Source: Azospirillum lipoferum 4B
GTDB lineage: Bacteria > Pseudomonadota > Alphaproteobacteria > Azospirillales > Azospirillaceae
Assembly (NCBI RefSeq): GCF_000283655.1
Contig: NC_016622.1
Location: forward strand, 1,872,501 to 1,936,500
Direction: 5' to 3'
Length of the DNA: 64,000 nucleotides
A program made the translations under genes and the position numbers. The notes beneath the pieces were generated by a model that saw nothing but the letters and a program-made list of their open reading frames with translations, did not search any database and had not been told where the DNA came from. Shown piece after piece: positions 1 through 8,467 of this stretch (the stretch's first letter is position 1; the number at the start of each line of letters is the position of its first letter).

Positions 1-346
1 GCCCAGCATGACCATCCCTCTCCGGGTCGAAACCGCTGAGCCATCCGGCATCCCCAGCGGTCTGGAGTCCGGTGCGGCCAGCGCGGCTTTGTCTGCTGGC
101 GACTCTGGCGCCAGGGACGGCTGCCTCGGCAGCCCGACCTCGATCCCGCAACCGGCGAACGCCAACCGTCTTCCCCGTCGTGCTCGGCCAAGGCCGGCGC
201 GCGGCTTCCTCGCGAGGCAAGACGCCCGGCTCCCGCCGGTCCTCCGCTGCGCTGCGGCCCTTTGGGTGCGGGCCGGTCGCCCGGCGCCCTTTGATCGCCA
301 TCAAGGCCGCGATGGTCGCGACCGCACCCCATCAAGGAGACGACAG
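1..346. other. Upstream non-coding stretch, nothing recognised
   Basis: This stretch is GC-rich and open in several frames, but none of the translations looks like a protein family and no ribosome binding site supports a start. It probably holds the upstream region of the DUF736 gene. I see no repeats or promoter I would defend. Confidence 0.4.
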
Positions 347-643
347 ATGGCCCAGATCGGCAGCTTTACCCGCGGCGACGACGGTTCCTTCGCCGGCACG
401 ATCAAGACCCTCACCCTCAACATCAAGGCCCGCTTCGTTCCTATGGAGAAGGAGCACGACAAGTCCCCTGACCTGCGCGCCCTGTGCGGGCCGATCGAGA
501 TCGGCGCCGGCTGGCGGAAGGCCGCCAAGGACACCGGCCGGCCCTACCACTCGGTCAAGCTCGACGATCCCAGCTTTCCGGCCCCGATCTACGCCAGCCT
601 GATCGAAGTCGATGGCGGTTACGCGCTGATCTGGTCCCGCTGA
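347..643 (+). CDS. DUF736 family protein
   Basis: This 98-residue protein begins MAQIGSFTRGDDGSFAGTIK and matches the DUF736 family, small proteins of unknown function common on alphaproteobacterial plasmids and conjugative elements. The ATG is preceded by a clear AAGGAGA ribosome binding site, which selects it over an upstream in-frame start that would add about 113 low-complexity residues. The conserved N-terminal G(S/N)F..G.F.G.I..L pattern and the C-terminal Y.SL.E.DGGY.LIWSR-like end are both present, so it looks full length. A strong hairpin follows the stop codon. The family is known; the function is not. Confidence 0.85.
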   Translation: MAQIGSFTRGDDGSFAGTIKTLTLNIKARFVPMEKEHDKSPDLRALCGPIEIGAGWRKAAKDTGRPYHSVKLDDPSFPAPIYASLIEVDGGYALIWSR

Positions 644-651
644 GGTGACAC

Positions 652-689
652 GCCGGTTGCAGCGTTCCGTCCGGGGAACTGCAACCGGC
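652..689 (+). terminator. Stem-loop after the DUF736 gene
   Basis: A perfect 11-bp inverted repeat (GCCGGTTGCAG / CTGCAACCGGC) encloses a 16-nt loop just after the DUF736 stop codon. There is no U-run behind it, so it is either a weak terminator or an mRNA-stabilising hairpin. Confidence 0.5.
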
Positions 690-947
690 AGGTCTGTCCG
701 TCTGGTCCATTACGGCCGCCGCGGTCCGACCTGCGGCATCCCCGTTTTCCCGAACGTTCTATCTGCCTTTTCAGACCTCCCAGCCTACCATGCCGGATCG
801 CCCCGCATCGAGGACGAGCGGTGCCCCCAAAATGCTGCGCATTTCGGCTCCCCCGCTCGCCGGCCGGCCGGTCGCCTGTGGCGATCCTCGACCCGGACCG
901 CTCCGGCACCGTGCGAGCCCTCCTGTCTTCAAACACAGGAGGGACCG

Positions 948-1121
948 ATGCTGACCATCGACCGGCAAATCCAGGAACTCCGCATGGAACTGGCTGCTTG
1001 CTTCCTGACCCGTCGCGAGCGTGTCCAGGCCCGGCGGGAGCTGGACACCCTCCTCGCCCGGCACGCGGACCGGGAAGGCGCTTTCAAGACCCTGGCCGCC
1101 GACGACCCGGCGCCCGATTGA
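948..1121 (+). CDS. Small hypothetical protein
   Basis: This is a 57-residue, charged, helical-looking protein starting MLTIDRQIQELRMELAACF and rich in Arg, Leu and Glu. It is supported by an ACAGGAGGG ribosome binding site five bases before the ATG. I do not recognise a family. The pattern of hydrophobic residues suggests one or two amphipathic helices, as in small regulators or antitoxin-like proteins. It stands alone between the DUF736 gene and a convergent XRE regulator. Confidence 0.5.
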   Translation: MLTIDRQIQELRMELAACFLTRRERVQARRELDTLLARHADREGAFKTLAADDPAPD

Positions 1122-1132
1122 GGCGCTGTTTC

Positions 1133-1390
1133 CTAGGATGACCGAATCGGTGCGATGGTCCCTTCTTCGTCAACCGCGGCCGCATCCGACTCCAGCAACA
1201 CACTCGCGGGCACGCCCAGCGCGTCGGCCAGTTCCTTCAGCACGGTGATGGTGGGGTTGCGGGCGCCGCGTTCGATGCCGCTGATGTAGGTGCGGTGCAG
1301 GCCCGACTCGAAGGCAAGCTGCTCCTGCGACCAGCCGCGCGTGCGCCTGATCCGCTGAACGTTGAGCCCGACCTGCCTGCAGATATCCAT
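1133..1390 (-). CDS. XRE-family helix-turn-helix regulator
   Basis: This 85-residue protein is almost entirely a Cro/C1-type helix-turn-helix domain. Residues 8-65 read as VQRIRRTRGWSQEQLAFES, then GLHRTYISGIERGARNPT and a hydrophobic helix ending DALGVPASVLLE. All five helices of the fold can be placed. It resembles stand-alone plasmid or prophage repressors and would bind DNA as a dimer, perhaps controlling its own promoter. It converges with the small gene on its left and is divergent from the next XRE gene, with about 155 bases between the two starts. Confidence 0.85.
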   Translation of the reverse strand: MDICRQVGLNVQRIRRTRGWSQEQLAFESGLHRTYISGIERGARNPTITVLKELADALGVPASVLLESDAAAVDEEGTIAPIRSS

Positions 1391-1545
1391 CCGGACAGCT
1401 AGCCGGCATGTAGCCTATCGGTCTACAGACTATGAGTAACATTTTGTTGAGAGCCTGCGCGTTACGGTCCATGCTGCACAGCCGGCGCGGGAGAAACGGT
1501 GCAACGGCATCCCGTAAGCGAAGGCGTGATGCAGGAGAAGGCTTC

Positions 1546-1995
1546 GTGAACGTCGTACCAGAGGCGAGACACAGGGGGCGCGGTCGCACGCCGAAGGTCG
1601 GGACCGGCCTGGACAGGGTGGACACCCATGTCGGCGGCCGGCTGCGGCTGCGCCGCACACTGCTCGGCCTGTCGCAGACCGAACTGGGGCAGAGGGTCGG
1701 CCTGACCTTCCAGCAAATCCAGAAGTACGAGCGCGGCGCCAACGGCATCGCCGCCTCGCGGCTCTGGCAGTTGGCGGACGTCCTCGATGTTCCGGTCAGC
1801 TTCTTCTTCGACGATATGCCCGACGTGGCGCCCCGTGCATCCGGGCTGTCCGATCCCGAAGCGCCGCCGATGGGGCGGCGGGAGACGCTGGAATTGGTAA
1901 AATGCTACTACCGCATCAGGGATCCGCGCGTGCGCCGTGGGGTCTTCGACTTGGTCAAGGCGACGGTGGACGCGGTCGAGGACGTGATCAAATGA
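1546..1995 (+). CDS. XRE-family transcriptional regulator
   Basis: This is a helix-turn-helix protein of 149 residues, taking the GTG at 1546, which has GGAGAAGG just upstream; a longer frame opens at 1432. The HTH lies near residues 28-85 (RLRLRRTLLGLSQTELGQRV, then GLTFQQIQKYERGANGI). It is followed by the DVPVSFFFDDM linker typical of a large alphaproteobacterial XRE family and a C-terminal helical region ending DAVEDVIK. Members often regulate developmental or plasmid genes. The 3' end overlaps the 3' end of the convergent XRE gene by 8 bases. Confidence 0.8.
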   Translation: MNVVPEARHRGRGRTPKVGTGLDRVDTHVGGRLRLRRTLLGLSQTELGQRVGLTFQQIQKYERGANGIAASRLWQLADVLDVPVSFFFDDMPDVAPRASGLSDPEAPPMGRRETLELVKCYYRIRDPRVRRGVFDLVKATVDAVEDVIK

Positions 1996-2266
1996 CGTCC
2001 GCCTCCTTCGGCCGATCCTTCTTCAGACGAACCCCTTCACCGCCGCCGTTCTCCGGGATGATTTCCACACCGGCAGCCTCCAGCGCTGCACGGAGGGCGC
2101 GAAGGGTGCGGATATGGAGCTGTCGCCCAGACTCGCGCTCAAAGTCCGCGATGGTCTTCTCACCGACCTCCGCAGCTTCCGCAAGCTGCTCCTGGCTCAT
2201 ACGGACCAAGCCCCGCCCCGCCCGGCATTGTGCGGGCGTTATGACGTCTTTTCTGTCGTTAGGCAT
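1988..2266 (-). CDS. XRE-family helix-turn-helix regulator
   Basis: This 92-residue protein (start at MPNDRKDVITPAQCRAGRGL) has a single Cro/C1 helix-turn-helix: RMSQEQLAEAAEVGEKTIAD followed by FERESGR. After this comes a conserved tail, LHIRTLRALRAALEAAGVEI, then IPENGGGEGVRLKK. That tail is typical of a widespread short XRE family in Rhodospirillales and Rhizobiales. A start nine codons further upstream is also possible, because the ribosome binding site is weak. Its role is probably local repression; the target is unknown. Confidence 0.8.
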   Translation of the reverse strand: MPNDRKDVITPAQCRAGRGLVRMSQEQLAEAAEVGEKTIADFERESGRQLHIRTLRALRAALEAAGVEIIPENGGGEGVRLKKDRPKEADVI

Positions 2267-2337
2267 CTTTTCTGTTGACCTGATTGCTGTCAAACGCCAG
2301 AATATCAGTTACCCTGCTTCCCGCAAAGGAGGTGAGC

Positions 2338-2955
2338 GTGTCTCCAAAGGCGCGAGCACCAAGGGCACGCCATGTGCCTCGCCGGACGAGCTTAGCTGCG
2401 GCAGCTCGCCTTCTGACGGTTGCCGTATCCGATCAACGGGACACCGACCCGCTCATTGCCCTCTGGCAGGACTGGCGGGAAACCTTCGCCTCCTCGCAGC
2501 GGCTGTGCCAGGAGGCCCAGCGCCTGGAACGGGAGCTGGCCGAAAGGATCGGCTTTCCCCGTGTCGAGGTCCCTCTTGAAGACCCGGAGCACCCCCCGGT
2601 CGTCGCCACCGCTGCTCGTCAGATCGACCGGCTGCTGGGGACGGCGCCGGCTGCACGGTCGTTGCGTCGGCGGCTGAAGCGCGACCTCGCCGCGGCACAG
2701 GCGCGCTGGGACGCCGAGGCAGCGGCGGTCGGCCTCTCCAGCGCCATCGAGCGGGAGGCCGCCGCGGACCGGCGGGCGGGCGAGATCCTCAAATCCGCCT
2801 CCCGCACACCCGCACGATCGATCCCCGGCGTGATCGCCAAGCTCGCCATCGCTGCCGAATGGGGCGAGCTGGAACCGGGAGCCGACGGCTACCCCTGGGA
2901 CTTCATCCGCGGCGCCCTCGCCGACCTGACCGCGCTGACTGCAAGGGAAACGTAG
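2338..2955 (+). CDS. Hypothetical helical protein
   Basis: This 205-residue protein is unrecognised. The GTG start is chosen because AAAGGAGGTGAGC, a near-perfect Shine-Dalgarno sequence, precedes it. The N-terminus is basic (VSPKARAPRARHVPRRTS). The middle is rich in Ala, Arg and Glu and probably forms long helices (residues ~45-150, for example RLCQEAQRLERELAERIGFP). The C-terminus ends in a Trp-containing segment, EPGADGYPWDFIRGALADL. Similar short Arg/Ala-rich proteins are frequent on Azospirillum-type plasmids and prophages. No catalytic motif is visible. Confidence 0.6.
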   Translation: MSPKARAPRARHVPRRTSLAAAARLLTVAVSDQRDTDPLIALWQDWRETFASSQRLCQEAQRLERELAERIGFPRVEVPLEDPEHPPVVATAARQIDRLLGTAPAARSLRRRLKRDLAAAQARWDAEAAAVGLSSAIEREAAADRRAGEILKSASRTPARSIPGVIAKLAIAAEWGELEPGADGYPWDFIRGALADLTALTARET

Positions 2956-3145
2956 TCCGGGTCGCTCACGCCCGCTCTGCGGTCCGAACCGACACCATAC
3001 TTGCCCGGACGAATGGCCGATCAACGGAATAGGATAAAGGTTTAGCTAAAACCCACCGGATGCGCCGTTGGCGATCACCCACTATCGAGCATCTAAAGAC
3101 ACAGCGGCACTGTGATATCCAGGACGCGCCGCCGTCGTTCCGGAT

Positions 3146-3400
3146 CTACGGATTTTCGGAAAGCCGCGCGAGGTGGGGGTGATTGGCGGGAAGTTCCAGA
3201 AGACCGCGGGGGAGTACCGGGAGCGCCGCCGTCAGGCGGCCGACAATGACGACCGTGGCCTTATGTTCCGCCCGCTCGATGGTGCCGAGATAGCTGCGGT
3301 CGATGTCGGCACGGCGCCCCCGCTCCTCCTCTTGCGTGGTGCCCTTGGCAAGGCGCAGGCGGCGGAGGTTCAGAGCCAGGATGTCGGGCATGTCCTCCAT
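3146..3400 (-). CDS. XRE-family regulator, divergent HTH
   Basis: This 84-residue protein begins MEDMPDILALNLRRLRLAKG and continues TTQEEERGRRADIDRSYLGT, IERAEHKATVVIVGRLTAAL. It is a recognisable Cro/C1 helix-turn-helix, but helix 2 reads TTQEEERGRRA where family members usually have (S/T)QEELAxxA. The usual AALGVPP segment is also altered to AALPVLP. It may be diverging or inactive. The start could be ATG 3400 or the fourth codon. It is divergent from the DUF2285-like gene at 3586. Confidence 0.65.
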   Translation of the reverse strand: MEDMPDILALNLRRLRLAKGTTQEEERGRRADIDRSYLGTIERAEHKATVVIVGRLTAALPVLPRGLLELPANHPHLARLSENP

Positions 3401-3585
3401 CGGCGGGATGGCGCGGGATTGCGGGACAGGTTTCCACCGAAGACATCGCCCGTTCGGATCCGGCCGGGCAATTCGGTGATCTTTCGGGGCCGGTCTTCGA
3501 CACCGCTTCGGATCATGCCGGCATATTATAATATGCGCCCGCCCATAGCTTCGGTGCAGGCCACACAGAGGGGGGAGACCAGTCG

Positions 3586-3861
3586 ATGACGAAGCCGCAG
3601 CTCGAACCGCCGGTGGCCGACGAACCGCCCGGTTCGGACAGTCTGACCGATTACGACCGCTTGCACCTCGTCACCTATCTGCGCCTACTCGACGCCGATG
3701 CGGAGGGGGCCGACCCGGACGAAGTCGCCCGCATCGTGCTGCGCATCGATCCCGCCCGTGAGCCCGACCGCGCCCGGCACGCCCACGCCACCCATCTGGC
3801 ACGGGCGCAATGGATGACCCGCGTCGGCTACCGCCACCTTCTCCGCCAGGGCATGCACTGA
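3586..3861 (+). CDS. DUF2285-like small protein
   Basis: This 91-residue acidic protein has the signature YDRLHLVTYLRLLDADAEGA, then an ARIVLRIDP segment, and a C-terminal AQWMTRVGYRHLLRQG. It belongs to a family of short proteins near replication and transfer genes of alphaproteobacterial plasmids, related to the DNA-binding C-terminus of DUF2285 proteins. A GGGGGAG ribosome binding site lies eight bases before the ATG. It precedes the related but broken DUF6499/DUF2285 gene, suggesting the two worked together as regulators. The family link is from pattern recognition; the function is unknown. Confidence 0.65.
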   Translation: MTKPQLEPPVADEPPGSDSLTDYDRLHLVTYLRLLDADAEGADPDEVARIVLRIDPAREPDRARHAHATHLARAQWMTRVGYRHLLRQGMH

Positions 3862-3873
3862 AATCCGCATTGC

Positions 3874-3891
3874 CGGATTTCCGGAAATCCG
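3874..3891. promoter_or_regulatory. Perfect 18-bp palindrome
   Basis: The sequence CGGATTTCCGGAAATCCG is its own reverse complement. It lies in the intergenic region between the two DUF2285-type genes. A related motif (CCGGAAATCCGG) occurs upstream of the AlpA/repA genes near 31898. The perfect symmetry suggests a binding site for a dimeric regulator, possibly one of the XRE proteins here. Confidence 0.5.
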
Positions 3892-4073
3892 CCGTTCCGA
3901 ATGGCCGGATCGGCGGACTTTGCCGGTGAGTCTGGCGATGAGTCTGGCGCTGATTCCGCCGGTGTACGCCGTTCCCGCCCCGTTCTTCGCCATCGGCGCC
4001 ATCGCAAATTTACGGCGGCAGGTCACTCTTCAACCTGGGCGTAACCTGACGCTGTCCACGCAGCGAAGGCACC

Positions 4074-4833
4074 ATGACGGCGATGAATGACTGGCGAACA
4101 TCGACCGCCTACCAGTATGTCCTGACCGTCCCCGCATCCTGTTGGGCGTGGGAGTTCCTGCGCCGCAACAGGGATTATCAGGCGGATGCGGCGGGACAGC
4201 TCGGCGAGCCGGCCTCCGCCGATGGAGCCGGCGATTGGGGGTTGCACAGTCCTGGAGGATCCGGGCAAGAGCGGGGCTGAGACCCTGGTGTTCTGGCGGT
4301 CCGAGGTGCTGCCGGCCCTGGTCCGGCTGTCGCCGGCCCCCAGGACGTATGCCGGTCCGGGCACCGACCTCGATCCCTGGTGGGGGATGTCGCGCCAAGC
4401 CATCTTCCACACCGCAGAGGGCTTCCACGTTGCGCTGGCCGAAGGGCCGCGCGAGCGTCGCTTCTGGATCGAGGGCAAGCGCCTGCCCGGACGCGGCACG
4501 CCGCTGCGGGCGCTGATCGCGCTGGACGGTGACCTCGACGCCCAGGTCGCAGCACTCCGCCGGTTCTACGAGGCGGTGACCAACCCGGCCGCTCCCCCCG
4601 ACCTGACGCCGTACCAGACCCGCATGCTCATGCGCACCCTCCAGGCACTCGACGCCCACCTCGACGGCGCCAGCATCCGGCAAACGGCCGAAGCGCTGTT
4701 CGGTGCCGAGCGCGTCAACGCCGACTGGTACCGGGACACGCCGTTGCGCGATCAGGTGCGGTACCTGATCCGCCGGGGGCGTTGGCTGATGGAGGGCGGG
4801 TATCGGGAGTTGTTGCGGAGGGGGGCGCTGTAG
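4074..4833 (+). pseudogene. DUF6499/DUF2285 protein, frameshifted
   Basis: The 5' part encodes DWRTSTAYQYVLTVPASCWA followed by WEFLRRNRDYQADAA, typical of the N-terminal DUF6499 (transcriptional-regulator-like) domain. The 3' part, in another frame, encodes a complete DUF2285 domain (MLMRTLQALDAHLDGASIRQ, TAEALFGAERVNADW, then LIRRGRWLMEGGYRELL). Removing one G from the GGGGG run at 4237-4241 fuses the two frames through WGCTVLEDPGKSGAETLVFW, which fits the family. So a single inserted base, or a sequencing error in a homopolymer, breaks an otherwise intact gene of about 250 codons. Confidence 0.75.
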
Positions 4834-4904
4834 TCCCGGTGCAGGAGCTGAAAGTGCGAAGACACAGACGGGAATTGCCGATTCATCCGCTTTGCGCGGA
4901 TATC

Positions 4905-6428
4905 GTTGAAAAAGTCGGTTGTCGCCAGCGAGCCGCTATGGCGCCAGAAAAGGGTCAGCGGGGAACCTCCCCTCATGCCGGCCTGGGTTCCAGCATCGGG
5001 ATGAGCTTGGCGAGCTTGCGGAGGTTCTGGGCGGTGGCTGCGAGGTGGAATTCGTCGCGCGCGCCGTTCGGCCCCCTCAGTCGCAACCGGTCCAGCCTCA
5101 GGATGCGTTTGAGGTGGGCGAACAGCATCTCGACCTTCTTCCGCTCGCGCCGCGAGGTGGCGTAGGCGTCCGTGGTGGCGATGGCGCGCGCCAAATCGCG
5201 GGCTCCTTCATGGATGGAGCGCGGGACCTTGCGCGCGGGCGTGTTCGGGCAGCAGCGCGGCTTGAGCGGACAGGGCGCGCAGTCCAGCGTGCTGGCGCGG
5301 TAGCGAATCATACCGTCCGTATCGGCAAGCGGGCGCGGCGTCCGATAGGTCTTCTGCCGCGGTCGAAGCTCCTTGCCGGTGGGGCAGACATAGGCGTCGG
5401 CCTCGTGATCGTAGGTGAAATCGGCCCGTTCGAAGGTCCCGTCGCGGCGTTCGGATTTGTCGAAGACCGGGATGTGCGGCTCGATCCCGCGCTCATGAAC
5501 CAGCCAGCCCAGCATCTCGGCCGAGCCGTAGGCACTGTCGGCGGCCAGCCGCTCGGGATAAAGCGCGAAATGCTCCTGGGTGCGGTCGAGCATGGTGCGG
5601 GCGGCGCCGACCTCCGCCTGGTGGATGGCACGGCTCGCCTCGACATCGACGATGACGGCGTGGTCGAGGTCGATCAGGTAGTTGGTGGCATAGGCGAAGA
5701 AGGCATGGCCCTTGTGCGCCCCCGTCCATTGCGCGGTGGGATCCGAGCGCGAGACGAACTCGGGCTTCACCTCGCTGGCGGCACCCCAGGTGGCCTCGTC
5801 CAACGTGTCGAGATACTCCCGGACCGAGCGGCGGGTCGCCGCCATCGCCTCCCAGTCGACCTCCTCCGATCCCGCCGCCGAGCGCTACTTGTTGGCGTCC
5901 GCGCGGATCAGGCTGGCATCGACCGCGAAGCCGTCACCGCCGACAAGCCCGGCCTCCATGCAGCGCTGTACGGTCGTTTCGAACAGCTTCCGCAGGAGGT
6001 CGCTGTCCCGGAAGCGGCCGTGGCGATTCTTGGAAAAGGTCGAGTGATCGGGAACGGCCCCTTCCAGGCCAAGCCGGCAGAACCAGCGGTAGGCGAGGTT
6101 CAGATGCACCTCCTCGCACAGCCGGCGCTCGGAGCGGATGCCGAAGCAGTATCCGATGATGAGCATGCGGACCATCAGCTCCGGGTCGACCGAGGGCCGC
6201 CCCCATCTCACTGTAGAACGGCCGCAGATGGGCACGGATGCCGGACAGATCGACGAACCGGTCGATCGAGCGAAGCAGGTGATCCGATGGGACGTGCCGC
6301 TCGAGGCTGAACTCGTAGAACAGCGCTTCCTGCATCACCGTCCGCTCGCCCATCATCGCCGTGCCCTCCTTCTGCTAAGGAAGATTGAATCAGGGCCTCA
6401 AACGGCCGGCAACACCGACTTTTTCAAC
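4905..6428 (-). mobile_element. IS1182-family insertion sequence (decayed)
   Basis: The element is bounded by inverted repeats beginning GTTGAAAAAGTCGGT on both ends. It carries one transposase frame on the minus strand that is interrupted twice. The flanks (GCGGATATC on the left, ACTATCCGC on the right) look like the two arms of a palindrome, which fits the known habit of IS1182 elements of inserting into stem-loops. The family call comes from the transposase sequence. Confidence 0.75.
4973..6356 (-). pseudogene. IS1182-family transposase, frameshift plus stop
   Basis: The N-terminus (MMGERTVMQEALFYEFSLER, then HVPSDHLLRSIDRFVDLSGI) is diagnostic of IS1182-type DDE transposases. The catalytic core follows (FCRLGLEGAVPDHSTFSKNR, DGFAVDASLIRADANK, then AADSAYGSAEMLGWL) with a C-terminal region containing Cys residues and a KKVEMLFAHLKRIL motif. 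Two lesions are visible. An extra base in the five-C run at 6200-6204 separates FYSEMG from GRPSVDPELM. A TAG stop follows ADANK at about 5886. Both would have to be reversed for activity, so the copy is dead. Confidence 0.8.
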
Positions 6429-6678
6429 ACTATCCGCCAGAAGTGGAAAACACCTTCCTGTAGCGTCAGCCCATCTCCTTAAGCATACCCTGAAGCTCGG
6501 ATCGAAGATCGTCCCCCAGCCCGTGGTAGTATGTTGCCTATAACAAGCACTCTTAACCGAATGAGCGTCATCAGGCGCTGGAAGTGTGGGCGGGCCAGCT
6601 TTCGACCTTGACGGATTGCATCTGCGGAGCGTCAAGCCATTATTGATCGCCTTGCCATGCCGCGTCGCGTCGCGTCTT
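6429..6678. other. Spacer between two insertion sequences
   Basis: This is slightly less GC-rich than its neighbours. No open frame has a convincing start or a recognisable product. It is probably a remnant of the region into which the two elements inserted. Confidence 0.3.
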
Positions 6679-8094
6679 GATAGCGTCCGTCAAGATGGTG
6701 GAAATTCGTGTACCCGCTGAGGTTGCCATTGTTCAGGCGGCCTTGGGTGGAAAGGTGATGGCCGGTTGGCTTTCACTGGCCGGCGTCAGCTCGGCCATGG
6801 CCTCGACCTACATGTAGCGGTTCTGGGTCTGCCATTCGTCATTCTGTTCGAGGAGCACCGCGCCGATCAGTCGGATGATCGATGCCTCTCCTGGGAAGAT
6901 GCCGACGACGTCGGCGCGGCGTTTGACCTCCTTGTTCAAGCGTTCCAAAGTGTTGGTGCCGTGCAGCTTGGTGCGATGCTGGGCGGGAAAGCCCATGTAG
7001 GCAAGCACGTCATGCTCGCTGCTGTCCATGAAGGAGGCCAGCTTGGGCCATCGGCCGCGCATCTGCTCGGCGATATGGCGGAAGGCTTGGTGAGCGGCTT
7101 CGGCGTCGGGCTGGAGAAAGGCCTGGCGCAGAGCGGCGGCGGCCATGGAGTTCTGGGCCCTGGGCACATAGGCGAGCGCGTTGCGCATCCAGTGGACTCG
7201 GCAGCGCTGCCAAGTGGCGCCCATGACACGGGCGATGGCGGCCTTCAGCCCTTCATGGGCATCGGAAATCACCAGCTTCACGCCCTTCAGGCCGCGGCCC
7301 TTGAGTTTCTTGAGAAAATCGCTCCAGAACACCTCGGCTTCCGAAGGGCCGATGTGTAGGCCGACGATCTCGCGCTTGCCCTCGGTGTTGGCGGCCACGG
7401 CGATTATGGCGGCGACGGAGACGATGCGTCCACCCTCGCGCTGCTTGAGGAAGGTGGCGTCCAGCCACAGGTAAGGCCAGTCGCCCTCCAGCGGACGGTC
7501 GAGGAAGGCGTTGACCCGCTCGTCGATGTCTCGGCACAGCTTGGAGACCGTCGACTTCGAGATCCCCGACAGACCCATCGCCTGGGTCAACTCGTCAACG
7601 CGGCGGGTCGAGACACCGCCGATCCAGGCTTCCTGGATCACCGCCACCAGGGCTTTCTCGCTGGTCTTGCAGGCCTCCAGGAAGGGCGGGAAGTAGCTGC
7701 CCTGGCGCAGCTTGGGGATGCGCAGGTTCAGCGTGCCCAGGCGCGTATCCAGCGCCCGGTCGCGGTAGCCGTTGCGGTAGGTCTGCCGCTCGGCGCTCCG
7801 TTCGTGACGCCCGGCGCCGATCTGGCCTTCGACGTCGGCTTCCATCAGCATCTGCAGCACCGTCTCGGCGACGGCGCGCAGAAAATCGCCGTCGCCGGCC
7901 TTCTGGAGCAGGTCTGCCAGTGCCATACTGTCCTCGGTCATTGGGGTGGTCCTTCGGGCAAGAGGAAGTGTCGCAACTCCACTCTAGCCGACCGGCCCAA
8001 TGACCACCTCTTTCGCGCAAGCCGCCGCCCGGGGGTGGGGCATGCCCCACCCCCGGGCGATCACCAAATTTCCACCACGTTCGCGGACACTATC
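6679..8094 (-). mobile_element. IS256-family insertion sequence
   Basis: Terminal inverted repeats starting GATAG(C/T)GTCCG and ending TGGTGGAAATT frame a single transposase gene. I cannot see a matching 8-9 bp target duplication beside the ends, which suggests a later rearrangement at one side. The right end lies directly against a Sel1-repeat gene fragment, so the insertion or an associated deletion removed that gene's 5' part. Confidence 0.8.
6808..7941 (-). CDS. IS256-family (Mutator-like) transposase
   Basis: The 377-residue transposase has the family core: [20 protein letters not shown] (first Asp), [20 protein letters not shown] (second Asp), then WQRCRVHWMRNALAYVP and TKLHGTNTLERLNKEVKRRA (catalytic Glu). 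It stops at NRYM with TAG. The next codons, read through, continue VEAMAELTPASESQPAITF to a TGA at 6733, the usual C-terminus of close relatives. So a C-to-T change (CAG to TAG) has removed about 27 residues. All catalytic residues remain, and activity is possible but uncertain. Confidence 0.85.
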   Translation of the reverse strand: MTEDSMALADLLQKAGDGDFLRAVAETVLQMLMEADVEGQIGAGRHERSAERQTYRNGYRDRALDTRLGTLNLRIPKLRQGSYFPPFLEACKTSEKALVAVIQEAWIGGVSTRRVDELTQAMGLSGISKSTVSKLCRDIDERVNAFLDRPLEGDWPYLWLDATFLKQREGGRIVSVAAIIAVAANTEGKREIVGLHIGPSEAEVFWSDFLKKLKGRGLKGVKLVISDAHEGLKAAIARVMGATWQRCRVHWMRNALAYVPRAQNSMAAAALRQAFLQPDAEAAHQAFRHIAEQMRGRWPKLASFMDSSEHDVLAYMGFPAQHRTKLHGTNTLERLNKEVKRRADVVGIFPGEASIIRLIGAVLLEQNDEWQTQNRYM

Positions 8095-8096
8095 AT

Positions 8097-8357
8097 GATC
8101 TGGCGGAACTGTTTGAAACCAGTTCGGGGGTGCAGAAGGACCCGGGCCGTGCCACGGACCTGATGCGCCGTGGAGCCGAGACGAACGACGAGGCCGGATA
8201 CTCCACGCTTGCCTGCTATCATTACGGGGTTGCGCTGTGCGAGGGGCGCGGCGTGGCGAAGGCTCCAGAGACCGGGCTCCGCTAGCTGCGTCTGGCCGCA
8301 GCCGAAGGATCGAAGGATGCCGTCGAGTATTGGCGCAAGATCGGCGCCGCACGGTAA
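8097..8357 (+). pseudogene. Sel1-repeat protein fragment
   Basis: Read in frame this encodes DLAELFETSSGVQKDPGRA and then a Sel1-like repeat (STLACYHYGVALCEGRGVAK, then a TAG, LRLAAAEGSKDAVEYWRKIG, and a stop). Sel1 repeats are alpha-alpha solenoid motifs in signalling proteins. The 5' part is missing at the IS256 junction and a TAG replaces the usual Trp of the A..WLR..A motif. This is the dead 3' remnant of a larger gene. Confidence 0.65.
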
Positions 8358-8467
8358 ACGGCTGCACGGACTGACCGAACTGCGCCCGGATCGGGTGTCG
8401 CGGTACCCTGGGCCGGCCCATGTAATACCGCATACCGATCGCCGGGACCGATGCGCCAGCCGGCGGA

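Noticed and set aside
6679-8094. The two IS256-type elements as copies of one element
   Set aside because: Their inverted repeats differ (GATAG(C/T)GTCCG versus AGATCGTGCCCCT) and the transposases diverge along their length, so they are separate members of the family.
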